Assembly (NCBI GenBank): GCA_900547295.1 | Contig: URGK01000094.1 | Location: 1-6,629 of the forward strand | Source: an uncultured Eubacteriales bacterium | GTDB lineage: Bacteria > Bacillota > Clostridia > Peptostreptococcales > Anaerovoracaceae | DNA length: 6,629 nucleotides | Reading direction: 5' to 3' | Shown: one piece after another, positions 1 to 6,098 of the stretch | Position numbering within the stretch: position 1 is the stretch's first letter | Layout: each line of letters starts with the position of its first letter | Translations under genes and position numbers: made by a program | The notes under the pieces: model-generated | What the model was told of the DNA's origin: nothing | The model's input: the letters and a program-made list of their open reading frames with translations, nothing else | Database searches by the model: none

Positions 1-270
1 AATTCGTTTTGAATTATTGTCTTTTTTAAGAAATTGTCGAGAAACTTTCCGCTAATTGTCTTACCAATTCGCTGATTGTTTCAAATGCTTGTCAATTTTC
101 CGCTATGCTTTGTCGCTTTCGGTCGAATCGGTACTCATGTACAAAAGTACACTCCGTTCCGTTCTCCCTCGGCTTCGCGCCTATCGAAAAATTTACTTCG
201 CATTAAAATTTATTTGACTAAATTTCTACACTATGAAATTTTCAAGGTTCAGGTTCAGCGTTTTGCTGAA
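1..270 (-). other. Structured stable-RNA leader, probably the 5' leader of an rRNA operon
   Basis: No credible coding sequence lies here. Downstream of P3 on the minus strand there is a potential long-range stem (185-193 with 94-102, one G-U pair) enclosing local hairpins such as TGTAC-AAAA-GTACA (138-151) and GGC-GCGAA-GCC (171-181). Beyond it is a run of six GACAAT-like words, about 20 nt apart, between 16 and 114. Three strong promoters, a long noncoding leader and an enclosing stem fit the upstream region of a 16S-23S-5S operon lying past position 1. No 16S sequence is visible, so a tRNA cluster or another abundant RNA is an alternative. Confidence 0.55.
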
Positions 271-271
271 C
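253..271 (-). other. Start-proximal hairpin after P3
   Basis: GTTCAGC and GCTGAAC form a perfect 7-bp stem with a 5-nt loop, placed where the P3 transcript would begin. P2 has a 5-bp counterpart at 363-378, and P1 a weaker, mismatched one at 492-507. No U-tract follows, so these are not terminators. They may protect the 5' end or affect promoter escape. Confidence 0.55.
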
Positions 272-277
272 GTTATT

Positions 278-306
278 ATATTAACACAACCGGTTAATAT
301 TGTCAA
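278..306 (-). promoter_or_regulatory. Tandem promoter P3 (rRNA-operon type)
   Basis: On the minus strand TTGACA (306-301), a 17-nt spacer and TAATAT (283-278), the same -10 form as P1. A perfect TATAAT overlaps at 280-275, but only at a 20-nt spacing. The upstream tract is A-rich (GATGAAAAAGAAAAAAG). The spacer contains the palindrome AACCGGTT (289-296). The predicted start is near 271, at the foot of a perfect hairpin. Confidence 0.82.
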
Positions 307-384
307 GCGCTTTTTTCTTTTTCATCAAGTTTTTATAAAATCGATGGAAAATTTTCGGCGCTGCTGTTTTGCGACAGCTTGATT

Positions 385-413
385 ATTATATCAAACTGCA
401 TACGCCTTGTCAA
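385..413 (-). promoter_or_regulatory. Tandem promoter P2, perfect sigma-A consensus
   Basis: On the minus strand a perfect TTGACA (413-408), a 17-nt spacer and a perfect TATAAT (390-385). An A-rich upstream tract (GAAAAAGTTCGAAAAAAG, then TTTAAAAATG) resembles an UP element. This is the strongest promoter in the window. A small hairpin, GCTGT/ACAGC (363-378), lies at the predicted transcript start near 378. Confidence 0.9.
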
Positions 414-513
414 GAACATTTTTAAACTTTTTTCGAACTTTTTCATCCCAGCCGATCCGCTTCCGCGTGGCTGTGAGAGAAAAGCTCGTCTGCTCTCAAG
501 CGACAGCTTATCT

Positions 514-542
514 ATATTACCACCCTTGCTGCCCTTTGTCAA
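514..542 (-). promoter_or_regulatory. Tandem promoter P1 (rRNA-operon type)
   Basis: On the minus strand TTGACA (542-537), a 17-nt spacer, then TAATAT (519-514). An A-rich tract (GAAAAAACTCGAAAAGG) lies upstream like an UP element. It starts only 36 nt after the giant gene's stop. The sequence just downstream, AAGCTGTCG (509-501), recurs after P2. The predicted transcript starts near 507. Confidence 0.8.
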
Positions 543-577
543 GTACCCTTTTCGAGTTTTTTCGCAGGAATTTGGGA

Positions 578-3500
578 TTACTTCGTCCACAGTCTTGCCC
601 CGTACTTGCACTGCTTTAATTTGCTGGACGCAATCAGCTTGTTATTCCTGTCATATATCATAATCTTTGCTTTGTAAAAATACTTCCTTCCTTTTTTACC
701 TGCTGTATTGATATATGTGCGGCTTGTTTTTTCACGCGCAGCGGAATACTTTGAAGCTTTTTTCGTCGATTTGTAGAACTTATATTTAACTGTGTATCCT
801 GCTTTCTCAATGTCTTTCACGAGATTATCCAATTTCTCACTGTCCTTGACTGTAACTTTGATATTTCCCCTCGTAGTCTTTGTAGTTCTGACAGTGATCT
901 TCAAGTTGAGGATTTTTTCTTTAAATGTCCTGGATAGTTCTTCTTTCGCCGGCTCTATTTTAGTGCAAACCACTTCAATCTTATCACCTGCTTTGGTTCC
1001 GGTAATTTTATTATCTGTAACGGTTACTTCTTTACCATTTACAGTTACTTTTGAAATCGTCATACCCTCGTCAGGGGTTATAACCAAGGTAGTGCCATCC
1101 TTTTCAAGATCAGCACTGCCGCCTTTTATAATGATTTCAGGCTTTTGAACAGGATTATATGAGCCTCCGGAGCTGCTCGAACTGCTTCCGCCGGAACTTC
1201 CGGATCCCCCTGAACCGCTTCCGCCGGAGCTTCCGGAGTTACCAGACGAATGCTTGTAGCCACATTTTTCGCATATATTGCCTTTCCAGGTGTGTACTTC
1301 CGTTTTCACCGTCACAACTCCGCAGCACATCCACTTTTTCGTATGTTCTGTCGCCGTCTTTACCCACTCTTCTTTTCCCGAATGATTCGCCGAATTATTA
1401 TCTCCGTATGACTGATGACAATATTCACACTCTGCCAATTCGGTGCAAGTTGCTTCGCCTCCACTATGCTTGCAAACGTATTCGCACTTCTCACATACAC
1501 CATCTTTCCATACATGAGCTTCCGTTTCTATTGTCACAGCTCCGCAACAGGTGTATTTCTTCGTGTGCTGTTTTTCTGTTGTCTCCCATACGGGATTTCC
1601 TGTATGAGAGGTTTTCGGCTCGCATACGGTGCAGCCTTCATTCTGACACTGATGCCAGTGCCCTGTTTCATCGCTCTGTAAAGCTCCGGTAAAGTCATGC
1701 TGTTTTGCAGCAGTAATAACTGCATTGCAATAACGGCAAAGTACCGGTGTCGTGCAGTCATTATCATCCGCAAGCGGTGTATGCCCGTCGTTTACGGTTA
1801 CGGTCACCGATGCGGTATTTCCGGCCTTGTCGGTCACAAAAACATTCTGCTCTCCGTCAGCCGGATTAAGCGTACACTTTCCGTCTGTAAGCGTAACAGG
1901 GTTTCCGTTGACGGTGATATTGTCAAGATTTGCCTCTTCTACCGAAACAATTTGTGCTTCGCAATATATCTTGCCGTCTGTAATTCCGGAAATAACCGGG
2001 GCGGTATGATCAACCACGATACCGTCCGAGCTGATATATCTGACATTCCCCGAGGCATCTGACAGTCTGGCATAAATGATATATCTTCCATCTTTGTCAA
2101 GATAGGAGTCGCCTATATGCAATTCGCCCGAATACGGTAAGAACGCCATTTGTTTAAAGTCGGTAAGCTTCTTATCGCTGGCCAGATATGCGATGGTAAC
2201 ATTTCCGCTGTTTTTATCGGAAGCTGTAATTTCCACGCTCTGACCATTTTTGAAAAACAGGTCAAAGGTTACATCGGTTAAAAGTTTATTCCATTTATGT
2301 GTGCCAATCCTGATCTCGCCTGACAGTTTTCCCCACTGCGCCGTAAGTGAGGTTACACCTGCCGGAACGCTGTCGCCCGGCTGATAGGTCTTACCATCAC
2401 TGCCAAGCCAATTATATAGGTAGCCTGTATCACCGACAAGTCCCTCAGATGCAGGCGCGATAAATGCCGCTCCTTTTTTCACAATAATCTGAATTTTTTC
2501 ATCGCTACTGCCGTTCACACTTCCACCGTTCAGGTCAAGTGTTACCGCCTTGAGTCCGTCAGTTCCCAGCGTCTCCACATTCGGGAGCTCAAGAACAGGC
2601 CGGAAGCCGTAATGTTCCTGTATATTTCCTTCAAAACTGCCGCCGGCGGTACGCACTGTGCCGCCATTTATGTTATATCCGCGCAGCGTGCGCCAGGTGA
2701 GAATCTTATCAATTTCATTTTCGCATTCATCCTGCACCCACGAAAACATATCAGCGTTTTTGATATATTCTTCATTCTTATCAAGGATAGTATCCCATTC
2801 ATTATTGCGAGGTCCGATTGCTTCCTTTCCTCCCAGTGTATACCGGTTTCCTCCGGAAAGCGCTCGCATCGTGTAGCTTATATTGCCGCTGGTATAGGAT
2901 TTGCCGAAGATATATCCCGCCTTGTTAATCTCAGACCAGCCTGTAGAATGCACCACGTTATAGTCCGACACAAACAGACTGTGTATATACTGGTTTCCCA
3001 CTGCGGATTCGTCAGTGGTCTCCGTATCCTTTGAAAAGCTGTAGGCATCGATTGTTCCGACATAGGTAAACGGAACATAGTGCAGGCTCTGATCCGGCAC
3101 CGAAACTGCGCCGGCCGCATTTCCTCCATTGACCGTACCCGGTATTCCCGCGCCCGAAAGGTCGAAATAATAGGTCGTACCCGGGCTTAGGCTGAACTGT
3201 TCCTGTCCGTCCCATTCCCATTTTGCATAAAACACCTTGTCGCCCGAATCGGTATCGCTGATCTTGGTCACAGGCGCACCGGAAAAATCACAATCCGTAT
3301 ACCAGCCTTTGAATACGCCTCTGCTGCGGCTCATATCTCCTGCTGTCGGCAGTGTGACGTTTTCTCCCTCCGCATACTGTGTAACATCTTTGCCCTCTGC
3401 AATGACAGCGCCGTTTCCTGCATGCAGCGTCACTTCATGTATTACATCTGCGGGGATCGACGCCATAACCTTCTGCGGATATTGATTGTCGCTTTGGTCA

Positions 3501-5953
3501 ACGACACGGAAGTATATGTCACAGCCTTGTCTTGGCCGTAGGCCGTCAACGATAATGGTCTGCGCTTTCCTGTTTGGTATAGTGCCATGGCCGCTGCCAA
3601 AGGTGGTTTCAAACCCTTTGCCGCTCTCTACCAGATTATAGCTATATGTGCCCGGCTCATTGCTCCTAAATGTCACCTCAGCCTCTGTCGTACTGATGCG
3701 CTTGACAGACTCTATTCTCGCAAGCGGGCCTGTCTCATCCGTACCTGTTACGGTAATCGAAAGCTCCACAAAATTGCTGGCATAATCGGTTCTGTAATCC
3801 CCGTTGTACTGCTCGCTGTAAACTTTCAGCGTATACTTTCCTACAGGCAAAGAATACGGAACGGCGACCACTGCCTCTCCACTCTCGCTGTCCTCTGCGA
3901 TACGTCCGTAATACAGGTTCTGACCCTGCTCATCGGCAATAATAACTGAAACATATTCGTTGCTGCCTTTCCTTGCGCCGGAATATCCTACTCTGATATC
4001 GGACCCCGCAGCCACATCTGTATACCCCAAAGTCCTGGCACTAAAGTTCGTCCGGGTGCTGTCATGTATTGTCAGCTTCCATTCACCGCTGCCGTGCTCA
4101 GGAATGGCCGCCAGATCTGGATCTGTTTCTGTATCTGCTTTGCCGCCTTTCGCATTAGACAGGAATAAAATATCACTGCCGTCAAGATTAAATGCAGGGC
4201 GGGCCGGTCGTCTCTGTTTCAGGGCATCCTCATCAAGGAAATCCCCGTAAGCCATCCTCCCATCAGTGTCAATGAAGCCCATTCCGTTAAGAGAGAAATA
4301 GGAGCGAATCCACCACCATGCCCTTGAATCATATTTCCATTTGGCCACACGCGTCTCGTTTCCCGTAAATCCGTAGCTCGGATTTCTTGCCTCATATGCA
4401 GACAGGAAAAATACCTGTTCGTTTATCAGCTCAGACTCAAGAAATCCGACGATATCGTTCGCTTCATACTCTCTAGCTTCTTTCTTACTGACAGTCATTA
4501 CATAATTTTTTTCATCTTCGGTAAAGGAGTTTTTTGCAAACTCCCCGCACCAGCTCTGCGCATAACTGCCCTGCCATGTGCTTATGCCATCATATGAAAA
4601 ATACACGCCTCCGTAGTACTCTGATCCCAGCAGTTCTTCAGACAGCAGGAAATATCCCGGTTCGCCCGTATTGGTCTGATTATCCAAAACACGCCACTTA
4701 ATCGGGCTTCCATCGTAGCTGCCGTAATAGATATAGTCGTAGCCGCACGCGTCGTTATAGCCCGAAATCTGATTCGTGACAGACTCATCAATGCCTCCGG
4801 AAATCGAAAAGCTCAAATTCACAAACTCGCTTACATAATCCGTATTGCACTCTCCGTTGTACTGCTCACTGAACACCCTGAGAGCATATCTTCCCGGCTC
4901 AAGGTCTTTAGGCACAGCGATCTGCGCCGTACCGTCTGCGCTGTTTTGCGCTATGCGTCCATAGTAGAGCAGCTCATCATTTCTGTCCATAATGATTGCT
5001 GAAACATATTCATTGTCGCCGGTTTTCGCACCGGAATAGTTGATAGAAATCGTTTCTCCCGGTTTCGCATTTGCTTTATCTGCGGAAGCCCTGAAGCTCC
5101 GGCTGCTGTCCCTTAATGTCAGCTTCCATGTATCGCCGCTCCAGTCGCCGACAGCCGTCAGATTACTGTCTGTGGCGGCATCTGTTTTGCCGCCGTCAGC
5201 ACTGGATGCGAAAACGATTTCACTCTTTCCAAGGTTAAAAGCAGGGCGCGGGTGCTCACTATTTCCGGGATATATCATGTCTATAATGGATCCCCGATCT
5301 GGGCAATATGCCGCGAATGTTGCATTGATGTAAGAACGCAGAAACCAGCCATAATCGAAAGTTGAATCAATTGGCTTTCCGTATTTAGAGCTTTCCGCCT
5401 CCTCCGCAGACAGATAAAAAACCTTATCACCATTCAGAATGTTTTCGTATGCTTCAAAGATAATAGGAAGGCGGGGATCAAAGTATGTATATGTGTCATC
5501 AGATTTTACCGTCTCTAAAATCGCGTCACGCTCGACAGAGGTAAATGCATCCGGCACACTGCTTCCGCTTATCCCGGCAAAATCCTCGCACCATTTCTGC
5601 GCGCTGCTTCCCTGCCATTTAGTGCTATTATCATCAAATTTCTGCAACACATCTATCAGACCCTCAGACAGCAGGAAAAAGCCGTCTTTGCCTGTATTGG
5701 TTTTATCATCAAGCACAAGCCATTTGATCGGATTTCCTTTCCATTTACCGTAATAGATATAGTGGTATTTACGGTTGTTGTAACCGGCAATCCCATCTGT
5801 ATTGAAGCGTATTGCCTTCTCGGTATTTGCCGTAGCTGTCTGCACTGCCGCGGTATTTGTATTCGCTTCCCCGGTTTCAGCGTAAGAGACTGCCGGAAGT
5901 AACGTGACGATCATCGCGCACGCAAGCAGTATGCTTAAAAATCTCCTTTTCAT
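578..5953 (-). CDS. Giant secreted multidomain surface protein (DUF6273-like, InlB repeat, Ig-like, Cys/His-rich)
   Basis: A 1791-residue exported protein of unknown function; the start is set by the RBS and signal peptide. Residues 1-25 are a Sec signal peptide (MKRR, hydrophobic core, likely cut after VSYA). Residues 57-386 and 398-736 are two copies of a module: a DUF6273-like domain (YIYYG, PIKW, WQGS-AQ-WC, LSA-EA, RSY, RPAFNL) and an Ig-like domain (NEYVS, LYYGRIA, SEQYNG). Next come an FN3/Ig-like domain (742-836), an InlB/Listeria-Bacteroides repeat (839-914, FKGWYTD to YAKW), a divergent DUF6273-like domain (921-1127, ending FRPVLEL), an InlB-like segment (1134-1207), Ig-like domains (1211-1388), a Cys/His-rich region with CxxC pairs (1400-1566), a Ser/Gly linker (1569-1600), a beta-rich segment (1604-1665) and a Lys/Arg-rich C-terminal domain (1670-1791) ending RLWTK. 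There is no LPXTG, terminal hydrophobic helix, S-layer homology or choline-binding repeat. Such modular proteins are usually cell-surface or matrix proteins, perhaps adhesins; the specific role is unknown. No catalytic motif is seen. Confidence 0.9.
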   Translation of the reverse strand: MKRRFLSILLACAMIVTLLPAVSYAETGEANTNTAAVQTATANTEKAIRFNTDGIAGYNNRKYHYIYYGKWKGNPIKWLVLDDKTNTGKDGFFLLSEGLIDVLQKFDDNSTKWQGSSAQKWCEDFAGISGSSVPDAFTSVERDAILETVKSDDTYTYFDPRLPIIFEAYENILNGDKVFYLSAEEAESSKYGKPIDSTFDYGWFLRSYINATFAAYCPDRGSIIDMIYPGNSEHPRPAFNLGKSEIVFASSADGGKTDAATDSNLTAVGDWSGDTWKLTLRDSSRSFRASADKANAKPGETISINYSGAKTGDNEYVSAIIMDRNDELLYYGRIAQNSADGTAQIAVPKDLEPGRYALRVFSEQYNGECNTDYVSEFVNLSFSISGGIDESVTNQISGYNDACGYDYIYYGSYDGSPIKWRVLDNQTNTGEPGYFLLSEELLGSEYYGGVYFSYDGISTWQGSYAQSWCGEFAKNSFTEDEKNYVMTVSKKEAREYEANDIVGFLESELINEQVFFLSAYEARNPSYGFTGNETRVAKWKYDSRAWWWIRSYFSLNGMGFIDTDGRMAYGDFLDEDALKQRRPARPAFNLDGSDILFLSNAKGGKADTETDPDLAAIPEHGSGEWKLTIHDSTRTNFSARTLGYTDVAAGSDIRVGYSGARKGSNEYVSVIIADEQGQNLYYGRIAEDSESGEAVVAVPYSLPVGKYTLKVYSEQYNGDYRTDYASNFVELSITVTGTDETGPLARIESVKRISTTEAEVTFRSNEPGTYSYNLVESGKGFETTFGSGHGTIPNRKAQTIIVDGLRPRQGCDIYFRVVDQSDNQYPQKVMASIPADVIHEVTLHAGNGAVIAEGKDVTQYAEGENVTLPTAGDMSRSRGVFKGWYTDCDFSGAPVTKISDTDSGDKVFYAKWEWDGQEQFSLSPGTTYYFDLSGAGIPGTVNGGNAAGAVSVPDQSLHYVPFTYVGTIDAYSFSKDTETTDESAVGNQYIHSLFVSDYNVVHSTGWSEINKAGYIFGKSYTSGNISYTMRALSGGNRYTLGGKEAIGPRNNEWDTILDKNEEYIKNADMFSWVQDECENEIDKILTWRTLRGYNINGGTVRTAGGSFEGNIQEHYGFRPVLELPNVETLGTDGLKAVTLDLNGGSVNGSSDEKIQIIVKKGAAFIAPASEGLVGDTGYLYNWLGSDGKTYQPGDSVPAGVTSLTAQWGKLSGEIRIGTHKWNKLLTDVTFDLFFKNGQSVEITASDKNSGNVTIAYLASDKKLTDFKQMAFLPYSGELHIGDSYLDKDGRYIIYARLSDASGNVRYISSDGIVVDHTAPVISGITDGKIYCEAQIVSVEEANLDNITVNGNPVTLTDGKCTLNPADGEQNVFVTDKAGNTASVTVTVNDGHTPLADDNDCTTPVLCRYCNAVITAAKQHDFTGALQSDETGHWHQCQNEGCTVCEPKTSHTGNPVWETTEKQHTKKYTCCGAVTIETEAHVWKDGVCEKCEYVCKHSGGEATCTELAECEYCHQSYGDNNSANHSGKEEWVKTATEHTKKWMCCGVVTVKTEVHTWKGNICEKCGYKHSSGNSGSSGGSGSGGSGSSGGSSSSSSGGSYNPVQKPEIIIKGGSADLEKDGTTLVITPDEGMTISKVTVNGKEVTVTDNKITGTKAGDKIEVVCTKIEPAKEELSRTFKEKILNLKITVRTTKTTRGNIKVTVKDSEKLDNLVKDIEKAGYTVKYKFYKSTKKASKYSAAREKTSRTYINTAGKKGRKYFYKAKIMIYDRNNKLIASSKLKQCKYGARLWTK
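1154..1249 (-). repeat. Ser/Gly-rich low-complexity linker (residues 1569-1600)
   Basis: About 30 residues composed almost only of Ser and Gly, separating the Cys/His-rich region from the C-terminal domains. The DNA itself is repetitive: a 21-nt unit at 1184-1204 recurs at 1217-1237 with one mismatch, a 33-nt (11-codon) period that keeps the frame. Such a tract is a flexible linker and may vary in length between strains by slippage. Confidence 0.85.
1256..1606 (-). repeat. Two Cys/His-rich repeats (residues 1450-1494 and 1524-1566)
   Basis: Two imperfect copies of a roughly 45-residue unit lie 74 residues apart: H-(S/T)-G-N/K...W...T...HTKK-Y/W-x-CCG-V-T...T-E-x-H-x-WK...CEKC. Upstream of each sit further CxxC or CxxxxxC-type motifs (CTTPVLCRYC; CTELAECEYC). 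The paired Cys and His residues suggest zinc-ribbon-like or knuckle folds, a module common in secreted Firmicutes proteins of this type. Metal binding is inferred from residue spacing only. Confidence 0.7.
3746..4762 (-). repeat. Module copy B: DUF6273-like plus Ig-like (residues 398-736)
   Basis: Second copy of the duplicated unit, with SGYNDACGYDYIYYG, PIKWRVLDN, YFLLSE, WQGSYAQSWCGEFA, VFFLSAYEA, WIRSY and ARPAFNLD, then WKLTIHDS, NEYVSVII, LYYGRIA and VYSEQYNGD. It differs from copy A mainly in the loops (the stretch between LSA-EA and RPAFNL is rebuilt), the pattern expected if the conserved core is structural and the loops carry the binding specificity. Confidence 0.85.
4796..5785 (-). 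repeat. Module copy A: DUF6273-like plus Ig-like (residues 57-386)
   Basis: First copy of an approximately 330-residue duplicated unit within the giant gene. It carries AGYNNRKYHYIYYG, PIKWLVLDD, FFLLSE, WQGSSAQKWCEDFA, VFYLSAEEA, FLRSY and PRPAFNL, then the Ig-like part with WKLTLRDS, NEYVSAII, LLYYGRIA and VFSEQYNGE. Its WC pair (Trp121-Cys122) is conserved in copy B. The closest relative visible in the window is copy B at 3746-4762, so the pair looks like an internal duplication that has since diverged. Confidence 0.85.
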
Positions 5954-5957
5954 AAGG

Positions 5958-5965
5958 CTTCCTTT
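5958..5965 (-). promoter_or_regulatory. Ribosome binding site that decides the giant gene's start
   Basis: On the minus strand AAAGGAAG (5965-5958) precedes the ATG at 5953, with 6 nt between the AGGA core and the ATG. The open frame continues upstream to ATGs at 6019 and 5977, but those codons have no comparable Shine-Dalgarno, the first would lie within a few nt of the predicted transcript start, and only the ATG at 5953 begins a canonical signal peptide. Confidence 0.8.
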
Positions 5966-6013
5966 CTCTTCTTTCATATGACTATCGCATGAACAAATTT
6001 GCTTCATTTGCAC

Positions 6014-6027
6014 TGGCATCTATGCCA
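6014..6027. promoter_or_regulatory. Perfect inverted repeat over the predicted transcription start
   Basis: TGGCAT-CT-ATGCCA is a perfect 6-bp inverted repeat with a 2-bp centre. It lies directly downstream of the -10 box at 6030-6035 and covers the predicted start near 6023. The position fits an operator that would block initiation. The 2-nt centre is too short for a good RNA hairpin, which favours a DNA-level site. The protein that would bind is unknown. Confidence 0.4.
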
Positions 6028-6029
6028 AT

Positions 6030-6058
6030 ATTGTATCAGAATTTGAACCAAAACACAA
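6030..6058 (-). promoter_or_regulatory. Predicted sigma-A promoter (extended -10) of the giant surface-protein gene
   Basis: On the minus strand TTGTGT (6058-6053) is followed by a 17-nt spacer and TACAAT (6035-6030). The spacer ends in TGA, giving an extended -10 (TG-N-TACAAT) that can compensate for a weak -35. The predicted transcript begins near 6023, leaving a leader of about 70 nt before the chosen ATG at 5953. This is the best promoter match in the spacer between rplQ and the giant gene. Confidence 0.55.
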
Positions 6059-6070
6059 CTAAACTGTCCC

Positions 6071-6096
6071 CCTTGTCAAGGACATTTTTAAAAATG
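6071..6096 (-). promoter_or_regulatory. Isolated -35/UP-like block duplicated from the left-end promoter array
   Basis: Bases 6071-6092 match bases 405-426 (the -35 and upstream tract of promoter P2 at the left end) at 21 of 22 positions. On the minus strand the block carries an A-rich tract, then TTGACA at 6079-6074. No acceptable -10 box lies 16-18 nt downstream (GTGTTT at 17 nt), so it does not look like a complete promoter. The segment also holds the perfect palindrome CATTTTTAAAAATG at 6083-6096. It may be a promoter fossil, an upstream activating tract for the promoter at 6030-6058, or a shared protein-binding site. Confidence 0.5.
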
Positions 6097-6098
6097 GG

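Noticed and set aside
76..297. A 73-residue plus-strand open frame in the left noncoding region
   Set aside because: It lies antisense to the promoter P3 and structured leader, with no ribosome binding site or recognisable sequence.
1..577. CRISPR array or tRNA gene in the repeat-bearing left region
   Set aside because: The repeats are short and imperfect with no constant spacer/repeat structure, and no cloverleaf or CCA-adjacent acceptor stem could be found.
333..611. A 92-residue minus-strand open frame starting inside the 3' end of the giant gene
   Set aside because: It runs across the P1 and P2 promoters, overlaps the giant gene in another frame, and shows no recognisable domain.
581..640. 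LPXTG-type sorting signal at the C-terminus of the giant protein
   Set aside because: The last residues are basic and hydrophilic (KQCKYGARLWTK) with no LPXTG-like motif and no hydrophobic stretch.
1159..1692. Plus-strand open frame of 177 residues opposite the Cys/His-rich region
   Set aside because: It is a shadow of the repetitive, GC-biased coding sequence on the minus strand, with Arg/Ser/Leu-rich noise and no ribosome binding site.
5954..6019. A start codon 22 residues further upstream (ATG at 6019), or at 5977, for the giant gene
   Set aside because: No good ribosome binding site for either, the first is almost at the predicted transcript start, and the signal peptide begins exactly at the ATG at 5953, which has AAAGGAAG in place.
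6051..6079. A complete promoter using the TTGACA at 6079-6074
   Set aside because: The hexamer at 17 nt spacing is GTGTTT, and 16 or 18 nt gives nothing better, so only the -35/UP part is present.
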